This document shows positions 1 to 8,768 of a stretch of 11,453 nt of DNA, in pieces. The notes under the pieces are model-generated. The model had not been told where the DNA came from and did no database searches. It saw nothing but the letters and a program-made list of their open reading frames with translations. The translations under genes were made by a program, and so were the position numbers. The stretch is from Cochliopodium minus. Its lineage: Eukaryota > Discosea > Himatismenida > Cochliopodiidae. Where the stretch lies: contig JAMYWO010000082.1 of assembly GCA_024220525.1 (NCBI GenBank), forward strand, positions 148,799-160,251, read 5' to 3'. Each line of letters begins with the position of its first letter. Position 1 is the first letter of the stretch.

Positions 1-240
1 GAAAAATCAGCAAATCTTGGATACTTTGGATCTTTATCGAATCTCTTGATTTATTTGGAAAAGGGAGTTGAAGATATCAAAAGAAATCATGAAAAAGCAG
101 CTTTCTACTTGGCAAAATTCATCGAAATCAAAATCAAACAAAAAAACGAATATGATTACTTGCAAAAAAGATTCACTTTCCTCATTTCCCAAGGGAATGT
201 TTGTTGGAAAAGAGAGTATCATACATTTTGGAGTTTCTAA
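1..240 (+). CDS. Sel1-like repeat protein, 3' end only (5' part outside window)
   Basis: Frame 1 is open from the first base to TAA at 238-240. The first ~45 residues fit a Sel1 repeat: an A-x-L-G start, a G-S-L helix, then E-K-G-V-x-D-x-x-x-N-x-x-K-A-A-x-Y at about residues 21-37, matching the family pattern of G-V, D, KA and aromatic positions. A Lys/Gln-rich helix and a short tail follow. Sel1 repeats are helical pairs that act as protein-interaction scaffolds; no catalytic function is implied. The gene converges on the dolichol kinase gene. The stop may not be the ancestral end: the same frame stays open from 241 to TGA at 340-342, and frame 2 is open to TAG at 377-379, both with non-homopolymeric, coding-like composition. 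The N-terminal architecture is unknown. The gene at the right edge also carries Sel1 repeats, so the two could be related, but no overlap is available to test it. Confidence 0.72.
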   Translation, partial: EKSANLGYFGSLSNLLIYLEKGVEDIKRNHEKAAFYLAKFIEIKIKQKNEYDYLQKRFTFLISQGNVCWKREYHTFWSF

Positions 241-496
241 ATTTATGAATCAACAAATCATCACTTTGTTGTTGATCTCCAAAATGAGAAAGTTCACTGC
301 ATACAAGGAATGTTCTTTTCTTGTGAAGGGGATTGTTCTTGAAGTGATAAAATATCTTTGCAATCACCAAAAAGAATAGAGATAATCTGTTTTCTCTTTG
401 TTAAATAAAAAAAAATTTAAAAAATTTAAATAAGAAAGTTCAAAAAAAAACAAATAAAACAAATTATTTTTTGAAAAAAAAAAAAAATTTATTTCT
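241..496. other. Convergent 3' intergenic gap
   Basis: This is the space between the ends of the Sel1 gene (+) and the dolichol kinase gene (-). Bases 241-380 are complex in composition and could be eroded or alternative coding sequence of the Sel1 gene. Bases 381-496 are almost pure A/T with A runs and must hold both 3' ends. I see no recognisable RNA gene. Confidence 0.6.
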
Positions 497-3014
497 TCAA
501 AATGCCAAAGAAATATTGATCAACGAAAAATAGTAGAAAGGAAGAAAAAGATTGTCAATCTGATCAGTAACTGCCTCCATCACACAAACAAAAAGCGAAG
601 AAAGGACAAGCATGATAAGTTTGTTAGTAGAAAACCAAGTGTCGACACAAGAAAAGATGAGAATGATCAAAAAGTTAATCAAAACAAGACCAACAAACCC
701 AGCGAAAGTACCCTCAAGTGACTTTGGATTGGTAGAAGACCATTTGTGTTTACCAAATAAAGAACCAAATATGGAAGACAAAGAATCTGCGACACCTATT
801 TTTATAAATTAAAATAAAAAATAAAATAAAAATAAAAAAATTTTAAAATAAATGAAAAAGTTAAATTAAAAAAATAAAATTGAGAAAAAAAATTAAATAA
901 AATTTTTTAAAAAAATGATAAAATTAAATTAAAAAAAAATGTTAACAAAAATAAACATTAAAAAATTAAATTGAGAAAAAAAAATAAAAATTTTTTCTAA
1001 CCTATCGTCAACAATCCAGAAAAATTCAAAAGGTAAAAAGAGATGTGGGTGTAGCTTAAAAAGTTGTAGAAGACGAGAGGCAAGGAGAAGCCAAGCAAAA
1101 GGTAAAAATGGCTTGTTACGATGAAGCCTGTGTCTTTCTGGTCGCGATAAGTGTTGATAAAAGAATCCAAGTACTCAGAGATACCTTCCAAAAAAAATTT
1201 ATCAAATTTTAAAAAAATTTTCTTAGAAAATAAAGGAAGAAAAAAATTATTAATCAAAATAAAAAAAGAAAAAAGAAAACAAATAATAATTTGAAGAGAT
1301 TAAAAAAATTATCAAATTAAATTTTGAAAAATGTTAAATTAAATTTTCAAAAAAAATTCAATATTTTAATTGATTTATTTTAAAACTAATTAAAAATAAA
1401 ACTTATTTTTAAAAAAATTTTTACCTGAAATTTTTGAAATTCTTCCCCATTCAACCAATAACAACCCGCACATAGTGACAGAAAAAGCAATGATGGTGAG
1501 ATCTTCCTCAGCAAAGAGCAAAGGGACAAACAACATGAGAGAAATGATCAAATGGAAGTATTTTCTGACAACAACTTTAGTATCAGTGGGAATGACGAGT
1601 AGCAAAACGAACATCAACCCACCGAAGAAGATCCAGTAAACGACCAAGAGCATCCGAGTGTAACTGAACCATATGTAGCCAAGAGACCATGTTAAAGGAT
1701 CTATTTTGGTTATCCATTTCACCCATAAGATGGTCGATATTACTACAAACCCCTTTAAAATAAAAATAAAAATGAAGAAATAAAAAAGAGCAAAAAAATT
1801 TGATTAAACACATCCTAAAAAGTAAGAGAATAAAAAATATTTTGTAAAAGAACATTTAAATGGAAAAATAAAATAAACAATGAAATAATTTTTTTTTTAA
1901 TCATTTAAAAAAAAGTTTGTTATTGAGCAAATAAAAAAATTATTATTTAAAGTATGTCTCAATACATTTTACATACCAGGGAGACCAGAAACACGATTCT
2001 TTTGTCCGAAAAAGGAACCAAAAATACCACGAACCCCATGATGATGATGCCCATGATGATGGCCGCACAGTTAATATAAACTTTCTCGCTTTCAATGAAA
2101 TGCAAATTTTCGCTATTCTTGTTTAAAAGATGTTTTAAAACCAAAAAGGATTAATCAAAAAGTATATTCTCAATTTCATTTTGAATAAATTATTGTTAAA
2201 AGATTTTTTTTTTTACCAATCTCATTACACTCTTCTCCAAACAAAACATCAAAAGATAACATAAAAATTGTGATATGATATGTGCTTCTCCATATGAAAA
2301 GGAATGAGGCAATGAAATCAAAATTTGGAAGAAAATGAGCCAAAAGAATAAATACAAAAATATATATACAAATTCTGTTGATTCTCTCATTAGGAAATTC
2401 TGAAGATGATTCTTCCATCCAAATTGTGATAATCTCAAAGATATCAGCAATGATGTTATTGACATGAATATCAGGGTGGATATCTTTTTGGATTTATTCT
2501 TCATGTAGCTTATGTAACACAAAATTATTCCACATCCAACACTTACCCAAAACAAGGTGAGAACTTTCTCTGTTTTTTTTGAAGATTTAAGCGGAATATA
2601 TTTAAAAATGACTCACATATCAAACAACAAAGAATATCGATTCTTACCATATTGTATCATTGAATAGGAGTATTGGAGATGTTTTGGAATATATAACTGA
2701 ACTATTCTCGATAAATATAGCATAGGAAATAGAGAACAAGAGAATAATATCTTATTTCTTTCTGATATTATGTATGTTTTTTCTCTTTTAATGTTTGATT
2801 AAGGTATAACATATTTTGTTGAAAAAAATTACTTTGTTTTTTGTTCTTCTTTTGAGATTGAGGGAGTTGAACTTGATAAACTTGAAAATATGAGCAAAAT
2901 AAAGAGAATCATCCCATCCCATGTTCTGGTAGGGCTTTTATATAATAAATAATTTTCTACAGATATGGTTATCAAAATCAATGATAGCTCCAAATCAATC
3001 TTATCAAAGACCAT
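497..3014 (-). CDS. DOLK: Dolichol kinase (DOLK/SEC59 family), seven exons, complete
   Basis: CTP-dependent, multi-pass ER kinase that phosphorylates dolichol to dolichyl phosphate, the lipid carrier for N-glycans. Proposed exons: 3014-2833, 2757-2648, 2569-2217, 2117-1977, 1752-1425, 1184-1002, 795-497. All introns are GT-AG, all junctions keep frame, and the sum is 1596 nt (531 aa; human DOLK is 538). Landmarks in the spliced protein: hydrophobic segments throughout; S-F-x-x-G-E-A at ~187-193; V-R-K-Y-F-H-L at ~324-330; R-D-Q-K-D-T-G at ~385-391 followed by the S-H-x-Y-L-L-L-G segment; V-A-D-S (D436) with G-K-H-K and K-S-L-E-G (~447-461), the CTP-binding cytoplasmic loop region of the family; E-A-V-T-D-Q-I-D-N-L at ~506-515 near the C-terminus. 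Least certain is the first exon: its two hydrophobic stretches match the family's N-terminus and restore normal length, but an in-frame ATG at 2723-2721 is an alternative start, and an acceptor at 2707 could replace that at 2758. Confidence 0.93.
796..1001 (-). other. Intron 6 of dolichol kinase (predicted)
   Basis: GTTAGA donor and ATAG acceptor, 206 nt, phase 1. Splicing recreates the conserved L-L-T-I-G-V-A-D-S segment, which fixes both boundaries. The sense strand is nearly all T and A. The other introns of the gene are 2647-2570 (78 nt), 2216-2118 (99), 1976-1753 (224) and 1424-1185 (240). Confidence 0.9.
2758..2832 (-). other. Intron 1 of dolichol kinase (predicted)
   Basis: GTAATT donor and AAAG acceptor, 75 nt, phase 2 (AA|A). 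Removing it joins the N-terminal hydrophobic exon to the exon beginning at 2757 and bypasses a TAA stop in the retained form. It is the least certain of the six introns of this gene. Confidence 0.65.
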
Positions 3015-3117
3015 AAATTGCTTTCAATAATTTATTTTATTTCTGATTTTTGAAGAAAAATTGTTAATTTATAACAGAAAATTATATATAAAAAAAAATT
3101 GAGTTTCTTTTTCAAAA
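3015..3117. promoter_or_regulatory. Divergent promoter region between DOLK and SF3B1
   Basis: Only 103 bp separate the two proposed start codons, so both 5' UTRs and both core promoters must fit here or extend into the genes. A TATA-like stretch, TATATATAAAA at 3083-3093, lies about 25-35 bp before the SF3B1 ATG. This is inference from spacing and composition; no start site is visible. Confidence 0.5.
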
Positions 3118-6100
3118 ATGAAGGACATAACAGATGAGGACGTAGAAAACCAGATCAAAAGACTTCAAGAAAACAGATCTAAAGATAAAGGTGTTGGAAT
3201 GGGTTCCAAAGATGTATTTGATCGTGATATTTATGGGAAAGGGGATAATGAATATGTAAAATCATTACCAATGGATGATGAAATGGAGGATGAAGAAGAT
3301 ACAACAACGAAAAAAAAATCTTTGCCCACTTATACAGCACCTGATAAATTATTAATTCCAAAGAATGGAGATGATGACGAGGATGTATTCAAAGGATATG
3401 GTTCATCCAAGATTTCTGATAGAGAAAATGATTATCTCAAGCAAAGGAAAAATAGGCAATTATCACCAGAAAGAAAGGATGGGAGTGGATATAAGGAAGG
3501 AATGGAAAGATCCAAGAATGAAAAGAAAAACAGGGATGAATTAGAAGAGAAAAAGAAAAGAGTGAGAGAAAAATTTGATGAAGAGAAAACACAAAAAAAG
3601 AGAAAGAGCAGATGGGATCAGGAAGAAAAGACAGAGACCACCAGTGAGACAAAAATAGAAATAAAGACTGAATCTAAAGATAAAAAGGAAAGCAGCAGTA
3701 GTAGCAGCAGAGACAGAAAATCAGAGAGCAAATATGATTCTAAAGATAGAGAAAGGGAGAGAGATAGAAGAGATGATAGAGATAAAAGGGACGATAGAGA
3801 TAAAAGAGACAGATACGAAAGAGATAGCAAAAGCAGCAGTAGCAGTAGAAGCAGCAATAGCGATAGAAAATCAGAGAGCAAATACGATTCTAAAGATAGA
3901 GAGAAAAAGGAAATCAAAACTGAAAAAACAGTATCAGAATGGGAACAAGATGATGAAGACAAGAAACCAAAGAGAAGCAGATGGGAGCAAACAGAGGATA
4001 AAAATACCACAAAGAAGAGCAGATGGGATATTACTCCTGTTGTCCAACAAAATGGAAATGAAACACCAAGCACTGAGAAGAAGAGATCGAGATGGGATGT
4101 CACCCCTATTGGTGTTGGTGGAGAAACACCTCTTTCAGGTGGAAATTATACACCCAAAATGACACAAGAACAATTATCCATCAGCAGGGTTTCTCAAGAG
4201 ATGGATGAAAGAAATCGTTACTTGAGTGATGAGGAATTGAATGAATTGCTTCCTAGTGAAGGTTATCAAATTTTGGATCCTCCTCAAAACTACAAGCCTA
4301 TCAGAACTCCTGCTAGAAAACAAATCACCACTCCTACTCCTCTTGGAGGATCGCAGTTTTTTGTTGGCGAAGGAATGACTGTTGGCACTTCTGATTTGGA
4401 TTTGCAGATTGAGGGTCTTCCTGCTCTTAAACCTGAAGATAGAGAATTCTTCCAAAAGCTTTTGAAGAAGGAGGATGAAGATAATCTGAGTGATGAGGAA
4501 ATAAAGGAGAGGAGAATCATGGAATTGCTTCTTAAAATCAAGAATGGGACACCTCCTATGAGAAAGCAAGCTTTGAGACACATCACCAACAACGCAAGAG
4601 AATTTGGAGCAGGCCCATTATTCAATTTGATCCTTCCTTTGATGATGTCCACCACATTGGAAGATCAAGAAAGACATCTTTTGGTAAAGGTAATAGATAG
4701 AATTCTTTATAAACTAGATGAACTTGTAAGACCACATGTTCACAAAATTTTAGTAGTTATTGAACCTTTATTGATTGATGAAGATTACTATGCCAGAATT
4801 GAAGGTCGTGAAATCATCAGTAATCTTGCAAAGGCTGCTGGCCTTGCCACCATGATCGCTACCATGAGACCTGATATCGATCATGCTGACGAATATGTCA
4901 GAAATACAACTGCCAGAGCTTTTTCTGTTGTCGCAGCAGCACTTTCTATTCCTTCTCTTTTACCCTTTTTAAAAGCAGTTTGTAAAAGTAAGAAATCTTG
5001 GCAAGCAAGACATACTGGTATCAAGATTGTTCAGCAAATTGCCATCTTGATGGGTTGTGCGATTTTGCCTCATCTGACCCAGCTGGTCAATATCATTTCT
5101 CATGGTCTTGATGACGAACAGCCAAAAGTCAGAACAATCACTGCACTTGCTATTTCTGCTTTGGCTGAGGCTTCTGCACCTTATGGTATCGAATCTTTCC
5201 ATCCTGTCATCAAAGGTCTTTATTTGGGGATCCAAGAGAATAGAGGAAAGATCCTTGCTGCTTATATCAAGGCTATTGGTTACATCATCCCTCTCATGGA
5301 GCCTGAATATGCATCTCACTACACCAGGGAAGCGATGGAAATCATTATCAAGGAGTTTTCATCTCCTGATGATGAAATGAAGAAGATTGTTTTAAAAGTG
5401 ATCAAGCAATGTATCAGTACTGATGGTGTCCAGCCTAAATATGTCGAACAAGAGATTTTGGATCCTTTCTTTGAGAGCTTTTGGATCGCTAGAATGGCTC
5501 TCGACAGAAGAAACTACAAAGCGCTTGTGGAAACTACCGTTGCTATTTCTGAGTCAGTGGGACTTTCCAAAGTGATCAAGAGGATCGTTTTTCGTCTCAA
5601 GGATGATTCTGATCCTTTCAGAAAAATGACGATGGAAGTTATCCAAAAATCCATCGAAAAGTTGGGAACATCAGACATTGATCAAGAATTGGAGAAACAA
5701 CTTGTCGATCACATTTTGCTTGCTTTACAAGAACAGATGACCGAAGATCCAAACGCGACTATCCTTGGTGGTTTTGCTGCTGTGATTAATGGGCTTGGAG
5801 TTAGATCCAAAGTTTATTTGCCTCAGATCTGTGGTACCATTTTGTGGAGACTCGAATTGAAAAGCCCTCATGTGAGACAACAATCTGCAGACTTGGTGAG
5901 TAGAATCGCACCTGTCATCAAAGTTTGCGGGGACGAAAAACTTTTGACTCACTTGTCCAAAGTCTTCTTCGAGTGTTTGGGGGAAGAGTATCCTGAAGTT
6001 TTGGGATCGATCATCGGTGCTTTGAAATCTATTTTCAACGTTGTGGGAATCGAAAACATGAACCCTCCTATTAAGGAGCTCCTTCCTAGATTGACCCCTA

Positions 6101-6948
6101 TTCTCAAAAACAGACACGAAAAAGTGCAAGAGCATACCATCGATCTTGTTGGGAGAATTGCTGATCGTGGAGGTGATCAAGTTAGTATCAAGGAGTGGAT
6201 GAGAATCTGCTTTGAGCTCCTTGAAATGTTGAAAGCACACAAAAAGGGCATTCGTAGGGCTGCTGTGAACACTTTTGGTTACATTGCAAAGACCATCGGT
6301 CCTCAGGACGTTTTGATCACTTTACTCAACAATCTCAAAGTTCAAGAAAGAACGAACAGAGTGTGTACCACCGTTGCGATCGCTATTGTCGCTGAAACTT
6401 GTTCTCCTTACACTGTTTTGCCTGCTCTCATGAACGAATACAAGGTTCCCGAGTTGAACGTCCAGAACGGTGTACTCAAAGCGCTTTCTTTCTTGTTTGA
6501 ATACATTGGTGAAATGGGAAAAGATTATATTTATGCTGTCACCCCTCTTTTGGAAGACGCTTTGATGGATCGTGATTTGGTCCACAGACAAACTGCTTGT
6601 ACTGTAGTCAAACATTTGTCTTTGGGAGTCTTCGGTCTTAATTGCGAGGATGCTCTCTCGCATCTTTTGAATTTTGTCTGGCCCAACATTTTTGAGACCT
6701 CTCCTCACGTTATAAACGCAGTCATGGAGGCTATTGAGGGTTTGCGTGTTGGTGTTGGTCCTTCTCGTATTTTGCAGTATTTGATGCAAGGCCTTTTTCA
6801 TCCTGCTCGTTTTGTAAGAAAGGTTTATTGGAAAGTTTACAATACCCTTTATATCTCTTCTCAAGATGAGATTGTTCCTACTTATCCAGTTGTTCCTGAT
6901 GATAAAGAAAGAACTTATTTGAGACATGATTTGGATATAATGATTTAA
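3118..6948 (+). CDS. SF3B1: Splicing factor 3B subunit 1 (U2 snRNP), intronless
   Basis: Complete 1276-aa homologue (human about 1304) of the HEAT-repeat scaffold of the SF3b complex, which clamps the U2/branch-site duplex in the nucleus. The N-terminal ~430 residues are charged and disordered, with an acidic patch, an Arg/Asp/Ser-rich stretch (~190-270) and four Trp-centred UHM-ligand-type motifs: W166, W289, W303 and W326, the last two followed by T-P. The p14-binding segment follows: S-D-E-E-L at 370-374 and P-I-R-T-P-A-R-K at 394-401. HEAT repeats fill ~450 to the end. The residues equivalent to human hotspots are unchanged at a constant offset of 30: E592 (E622), R595 (R625), H632 (H662), K636 (K666) and K670 (K700). 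It ends in R-H-D-L-D-I-M-I where the human protein ends in E-L-D-Y-I-L. The start is the first ATG after a TATA-like gap. No intron interrupts 3.8 kb. Confidence 0.98.
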   Translation: MKDITDEDVENQIKRLQENRSKDKGVGMGSKDVFDRDIYGKGDNEYVKSLPMDDEMEDEEDTTTKKKSLPTYTAPDKLLIPKNGDDDEDVFKGYGSSKISDRENDYLKQRKNRQLSPERKDGSGYKEGMERSKNEKKNRDELEEKKKRVREKFDEEKTQKKRKSRWDQEEKTETTSETKIEIKTESKDKKESSSSSSRDRKSESKYDSKDRERERDRRDDRDKRDDRDKRDRYERDSKSSSSSRSSNSDRKSESKYDSKDREKKEIKTEKTVSEWEQDDEDKKPKRSRWEQTEDKNTTKKSRWDITPVVQQNGNETPSTEKKRSRWDVTPIGVGGETPLSGGNYTPKMTQEQLSISRVSQEMDERNRYLSDEELNELLPSEGYQILDPPQNYKPIRTPARKQITTPTPLGGSQFFVGEGMTVGTSDLDLQIEGLPALKPEDREFFQKLLKKEDEDNLSDEEIKERRIMELLLKIKNGTPPMRKQALRHITNNAREFGAGPLFNLILPLMMSTTLEDQERHLLVKVIDRILYKLDELVRPHVHKILVVIEPLLIDEDYYARIEGREIISNLAKAAGLATMIATMRPDIDHADEYVRNTTARAFSVVAAALSIPSLLPFLKAVCKSKKSWQARHTGIKIVQQIAILMGCAILPHLTQLVNIISHGLDDEQPKVRTITALAISALAEASAPYGIESFHPVIKGLYLGIQENRGKILAAYIKAIGYIIPLMEPEYASHYTREAMEIIIKEFSSPDDEMKKIVLKVIKQCISTDGVQPKYVEQEILDPFFESFWIARMALDRRNYKALVETTVAISESVGLSKVIKRIVFRLKDDSDPFRKMTMEVIQKSIEKLGTSDIDQELEKQLVDHILLALQEQMTEDPNATILGGFAAVINGLGVRSKVYLPQICGTILWRLELKSPHVRQQSADLVSRIAPVIKVCGDEKLLTHLSKVFFECLGEEYPEVLGSIIGALKSIFNVVGIENMNPPIKELLPRLTPILKNRHEKVQEHTIDLVGRIADRGGDQVSIKEWMRICFELLEMLKAHKKGIRRAAVNTFGYIAKTIGPQDVLITLLNNLKVQERTNRVCTTVAIAIVAETCSPYTVLPALMNEYKVPELNVQNGVLKALSFLFEYIGEMGKDYIYAVTPLLEDALMDRDLVHRQTACTVVKHLSLGVFGLNCEDALSHLLNFVWPNIFETSPHVINAVMEAIEGLRVGVGPSRILQYLMQGLFHPARFVRKVYWKVYNTLYISSQDEIVPTYPVVPDDKERTYLRHDLDIMI
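3712..3753 (+). repeat. 42-bp direct repeat, copy 1, in the SF3B1 N-terminal tail
   Basis: Encodes [14 protein letters not shown]. It differs from the copy at 3862-3903 at only three third-codon positions. Each copy is preceded by a Ser-run-coding stretch (AGC/AGT codons), so the duplicated unit is probably larger. Confidence 0.9.
3862..3903 (+). repeat. 42-bp direct repeat, copy 2, in the SF3B1 N-terminal tail
   Basis: Second copy of the 14-residue unit. All differences from copy 1 are synonymous. Between the copies lies an Arg/Asp stretch of R-D-D-R-D-K type units (about 3754-3825). Confidence 0.9.
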
Positions 6949-7042
6949 AACTACTGATATTTCTCATTAAAAATTAAATTTATAAATTTTTAAATTTTAT
7001 TTATCGAAATTTCCCTTTCACAAAAAAAAAAAAAAAAATTTG
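6949..7042 (+). other. Short tandem intergenic gap with poly-A tract
   Basis: 94 bp between the SF3B1 stop and the ankyrin gene start. It has an ATTAAA at about 6966-6971 that could serve as a poly(A) signal, then an A tract of about 17 just before the next ATG. The 3' processing and promoter signals must be packed together. Confidence 0.5.
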
Positions 7043-8683
7043 ATGGAAAAACTATTTAATTTTCAACGGGATTTATTTCATCAAGATAATAAAAAGACAA
7101 TAGACCATCTATTGAACACCAAAATGGACATTAATCAAAAAGATATCAATCATCACACTTTGATGCATGAAATTTGTCTTCATAGAACGAATATAAGTAC
7201 CGAAATAATGGATTTTTTGATCATCAATAAATGTGATTTGAATATACAAGAAAAACAAGAAAAATATAGTGCATTGCATTATGTTTGTAATCAAATTAAC
7301 ATACATATAGATCCAATTAGAATTCTTGTTGAAAATAAATGTGATATAAATTCTGAAAATAAATATAATCAAATTCCATTGCAATTGGCTGTGAAAAATA
7401 AATACTCGACAATGGAAATTATAAAATATCTCATCGACAATAAATCCAATGTGAATCACAGAGATCAATTTGGTGAGTATAATTATTCATATTAAAATGT
7501 TTTTTTTTAATCTCAAAAAGAAAAATTCATTTAGACAGAAAATTAAAAAAATTAAAAAAAAATAATAAAAAAAATAATAATTTCAAAAAAAATTCAAATA
7601 GGAAATACATTGCTTTTATTGACATGTAGAAATGGAAATAAGAATCTGACTTATGATCTGATAAGATATTTGATAGAGAACAAAATGAGTTTTCCTGAAG
7701 AGAAAAACACGGCGATAATATATCTTTGCGATAACAATCAGGAAATATCGTATGAAAGTTTGAAATATTTGACAGAGAATAAAGAAGATCTAAAAGCAAA
7801 CGAAAATAAAGAGACACCTCTCCATTTTGTATGTAGAAACACAAAAGTAAAAATGGATGTGATAAAATTGTTGGTGGAAAACAAAGTGAGGTTGAATTTA
7901 AGGGAAATATACGAGAGAAGGACTGCATTGCATCTCCTTTGCAAGAACCTCAGCTACACTTACGAAATGATCCACTTTTTGGTCCAAAAAAAGTCAAAAA
8001 TAAATATGAGTGATCACCACAACTACCTGCCAATACACTATGTACTACAAAACACTTCTTTGAACTTTGATACATTAAGATTTCTTGTGGAAAGTAAATC
8101 GGAATTGAATACGTACATAGAAAAAGGGAAAAATTGTTCTCATCTTGCCTGTAGCAATACAAGATTTTCTTATGAAATCGTCAAATTATTAATTAAAAAT
8201 AAATGCTTTTTGGTCTCTGATGATAACAATCGCTCGGCCCTTACTTTTGCTCTAAGAAACGCAAATTTAGACCACAAAATTTTGAAGCTCTTGCTCGATA
8301 GCAACTGTTCTTTTTCAAAAGAAAAAATCTCCAAAATTAAATTTTCGACTCATAACAGATTCTCGGACGAAACCTTGTTAGTCTTGCTTTCTCAGCAAAA
8401 CATTCAATTCCAATTTTCAAAAATAAACCAGGAAATAGAGTCCCGTAGAAAGATTTTTGCTGAGTACAAGAACGGGACTCTATGGAATACTAAAACAAAC
8501 AAGTTTTTCCCCAAACAAGTCACAAAGATGGTTTTTTGTTCGATTCTGTGTTTCAAACATCTCTCCAAAATTTCAAACCAAATTTTCCCAAAACCATTGT
8601 GTTTTATGATTTTCACGCATGCTTTAAAGATCGATTTCGAAAAAACACCAAAAATAATAATGGAACAAATGTTCAAGTATTAA
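7043..8683 (+). CDS. Ankyrin-repeat protein with distinct C-terminal box, two exons
   Basis: Exons 7043-7472 and 7602-8683 join in phase 1 (G|GA) to give 503 aa. The join completes a D-Q-F-G-N-T-L-L-L repeat start, which fixes the splice sites (GTGAGT donor, ATAG acceptor, 129 nt). About 11-12 degenerate units of 33-36 residues run from ~20 to ~430, each built as T-x-L-H-x-x-C-x-N, a variable loop, then I-x-x-L-x-x-N-K-x-x-x-N. Cys follows the T-x-L-H core instead of the more common Ala, and a Lys is usual in the second helix end. Residues ~431-503 are not ankyrin: W438, F-F-P at 445-447, then V-x-K-M-V-F-C-S-I-L-C and a P-K-P-L-C-F-M-I-F helix. A terminal box of this kind could be an F-box- or SOCS-like adaptor contact, but that is inference. 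There is no signal peptide or membrane span. The role is probably protein binding; partners are unknown. Confidence 0.88.
7473..7601 (+). other. Intron of the ankyrin-repeat gene (predicted)
   Basis: GTGAGT to ATAG, 129 nt, phase 1. Unlike the other introns, its downstream half is A-rich on the sense strand. It falls close to the boundary between two ankyrin units. Confidence 0.88.
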
Positions 8684-8768
8684 ATATTTATTGAAGGCGA
8701 ATTGTTATAATATATGAATCTCATCCATTTATTTTGATCAGTTGAGAGTTTGGTTCACATCCACCAAA
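8684..8768 (+). other. Short tandem intergenic gap
   Basis: 85 bp between the ankyrin gene stop and the next start codon. It is mixed in composition with no A/T homopolymer. The frame of the downstream gene is open back to a TGA about 45 bases before its ATG, with no earlier ATG. Confidence 0.5.

Noticed and set aside
241-342. Reading TAA at 238-240 as glutamine (alternative genetic code)
   Set aside because: SF3B1 ends with TAA exactly after its conserved C-terminus, and the ankyrin gene also ends in TAA after a complete module, so a reassigned code is not supported.
182-370. 62-codon minus-strand frame at the left edge
   Set aside because: It overlaps the Sel1 3' end and resembles no family; the plus-strand reading has Sel1 signatures.
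612-812. 66-codon plus-strand frame
   Set aside because: It is antisense to the last exon of dolichol kinase, whose conserved motifs are on the minus strand.
3618-4103. 161-codon open frame on the minus strand, Leu/Ser rich
   Set aside because: It is the complement of the Arg/Asp/Ser low-complexity part of SF3B1; long antisense frames are expected there and no motif is present.
5725-6240. 171-codon minus-strand open frame, and a 201-codon one at 6322-6927
   Set aside because: Both are antisense to the strongly conserved HEAT repeats of SF3B1, which explain the sequence fully.
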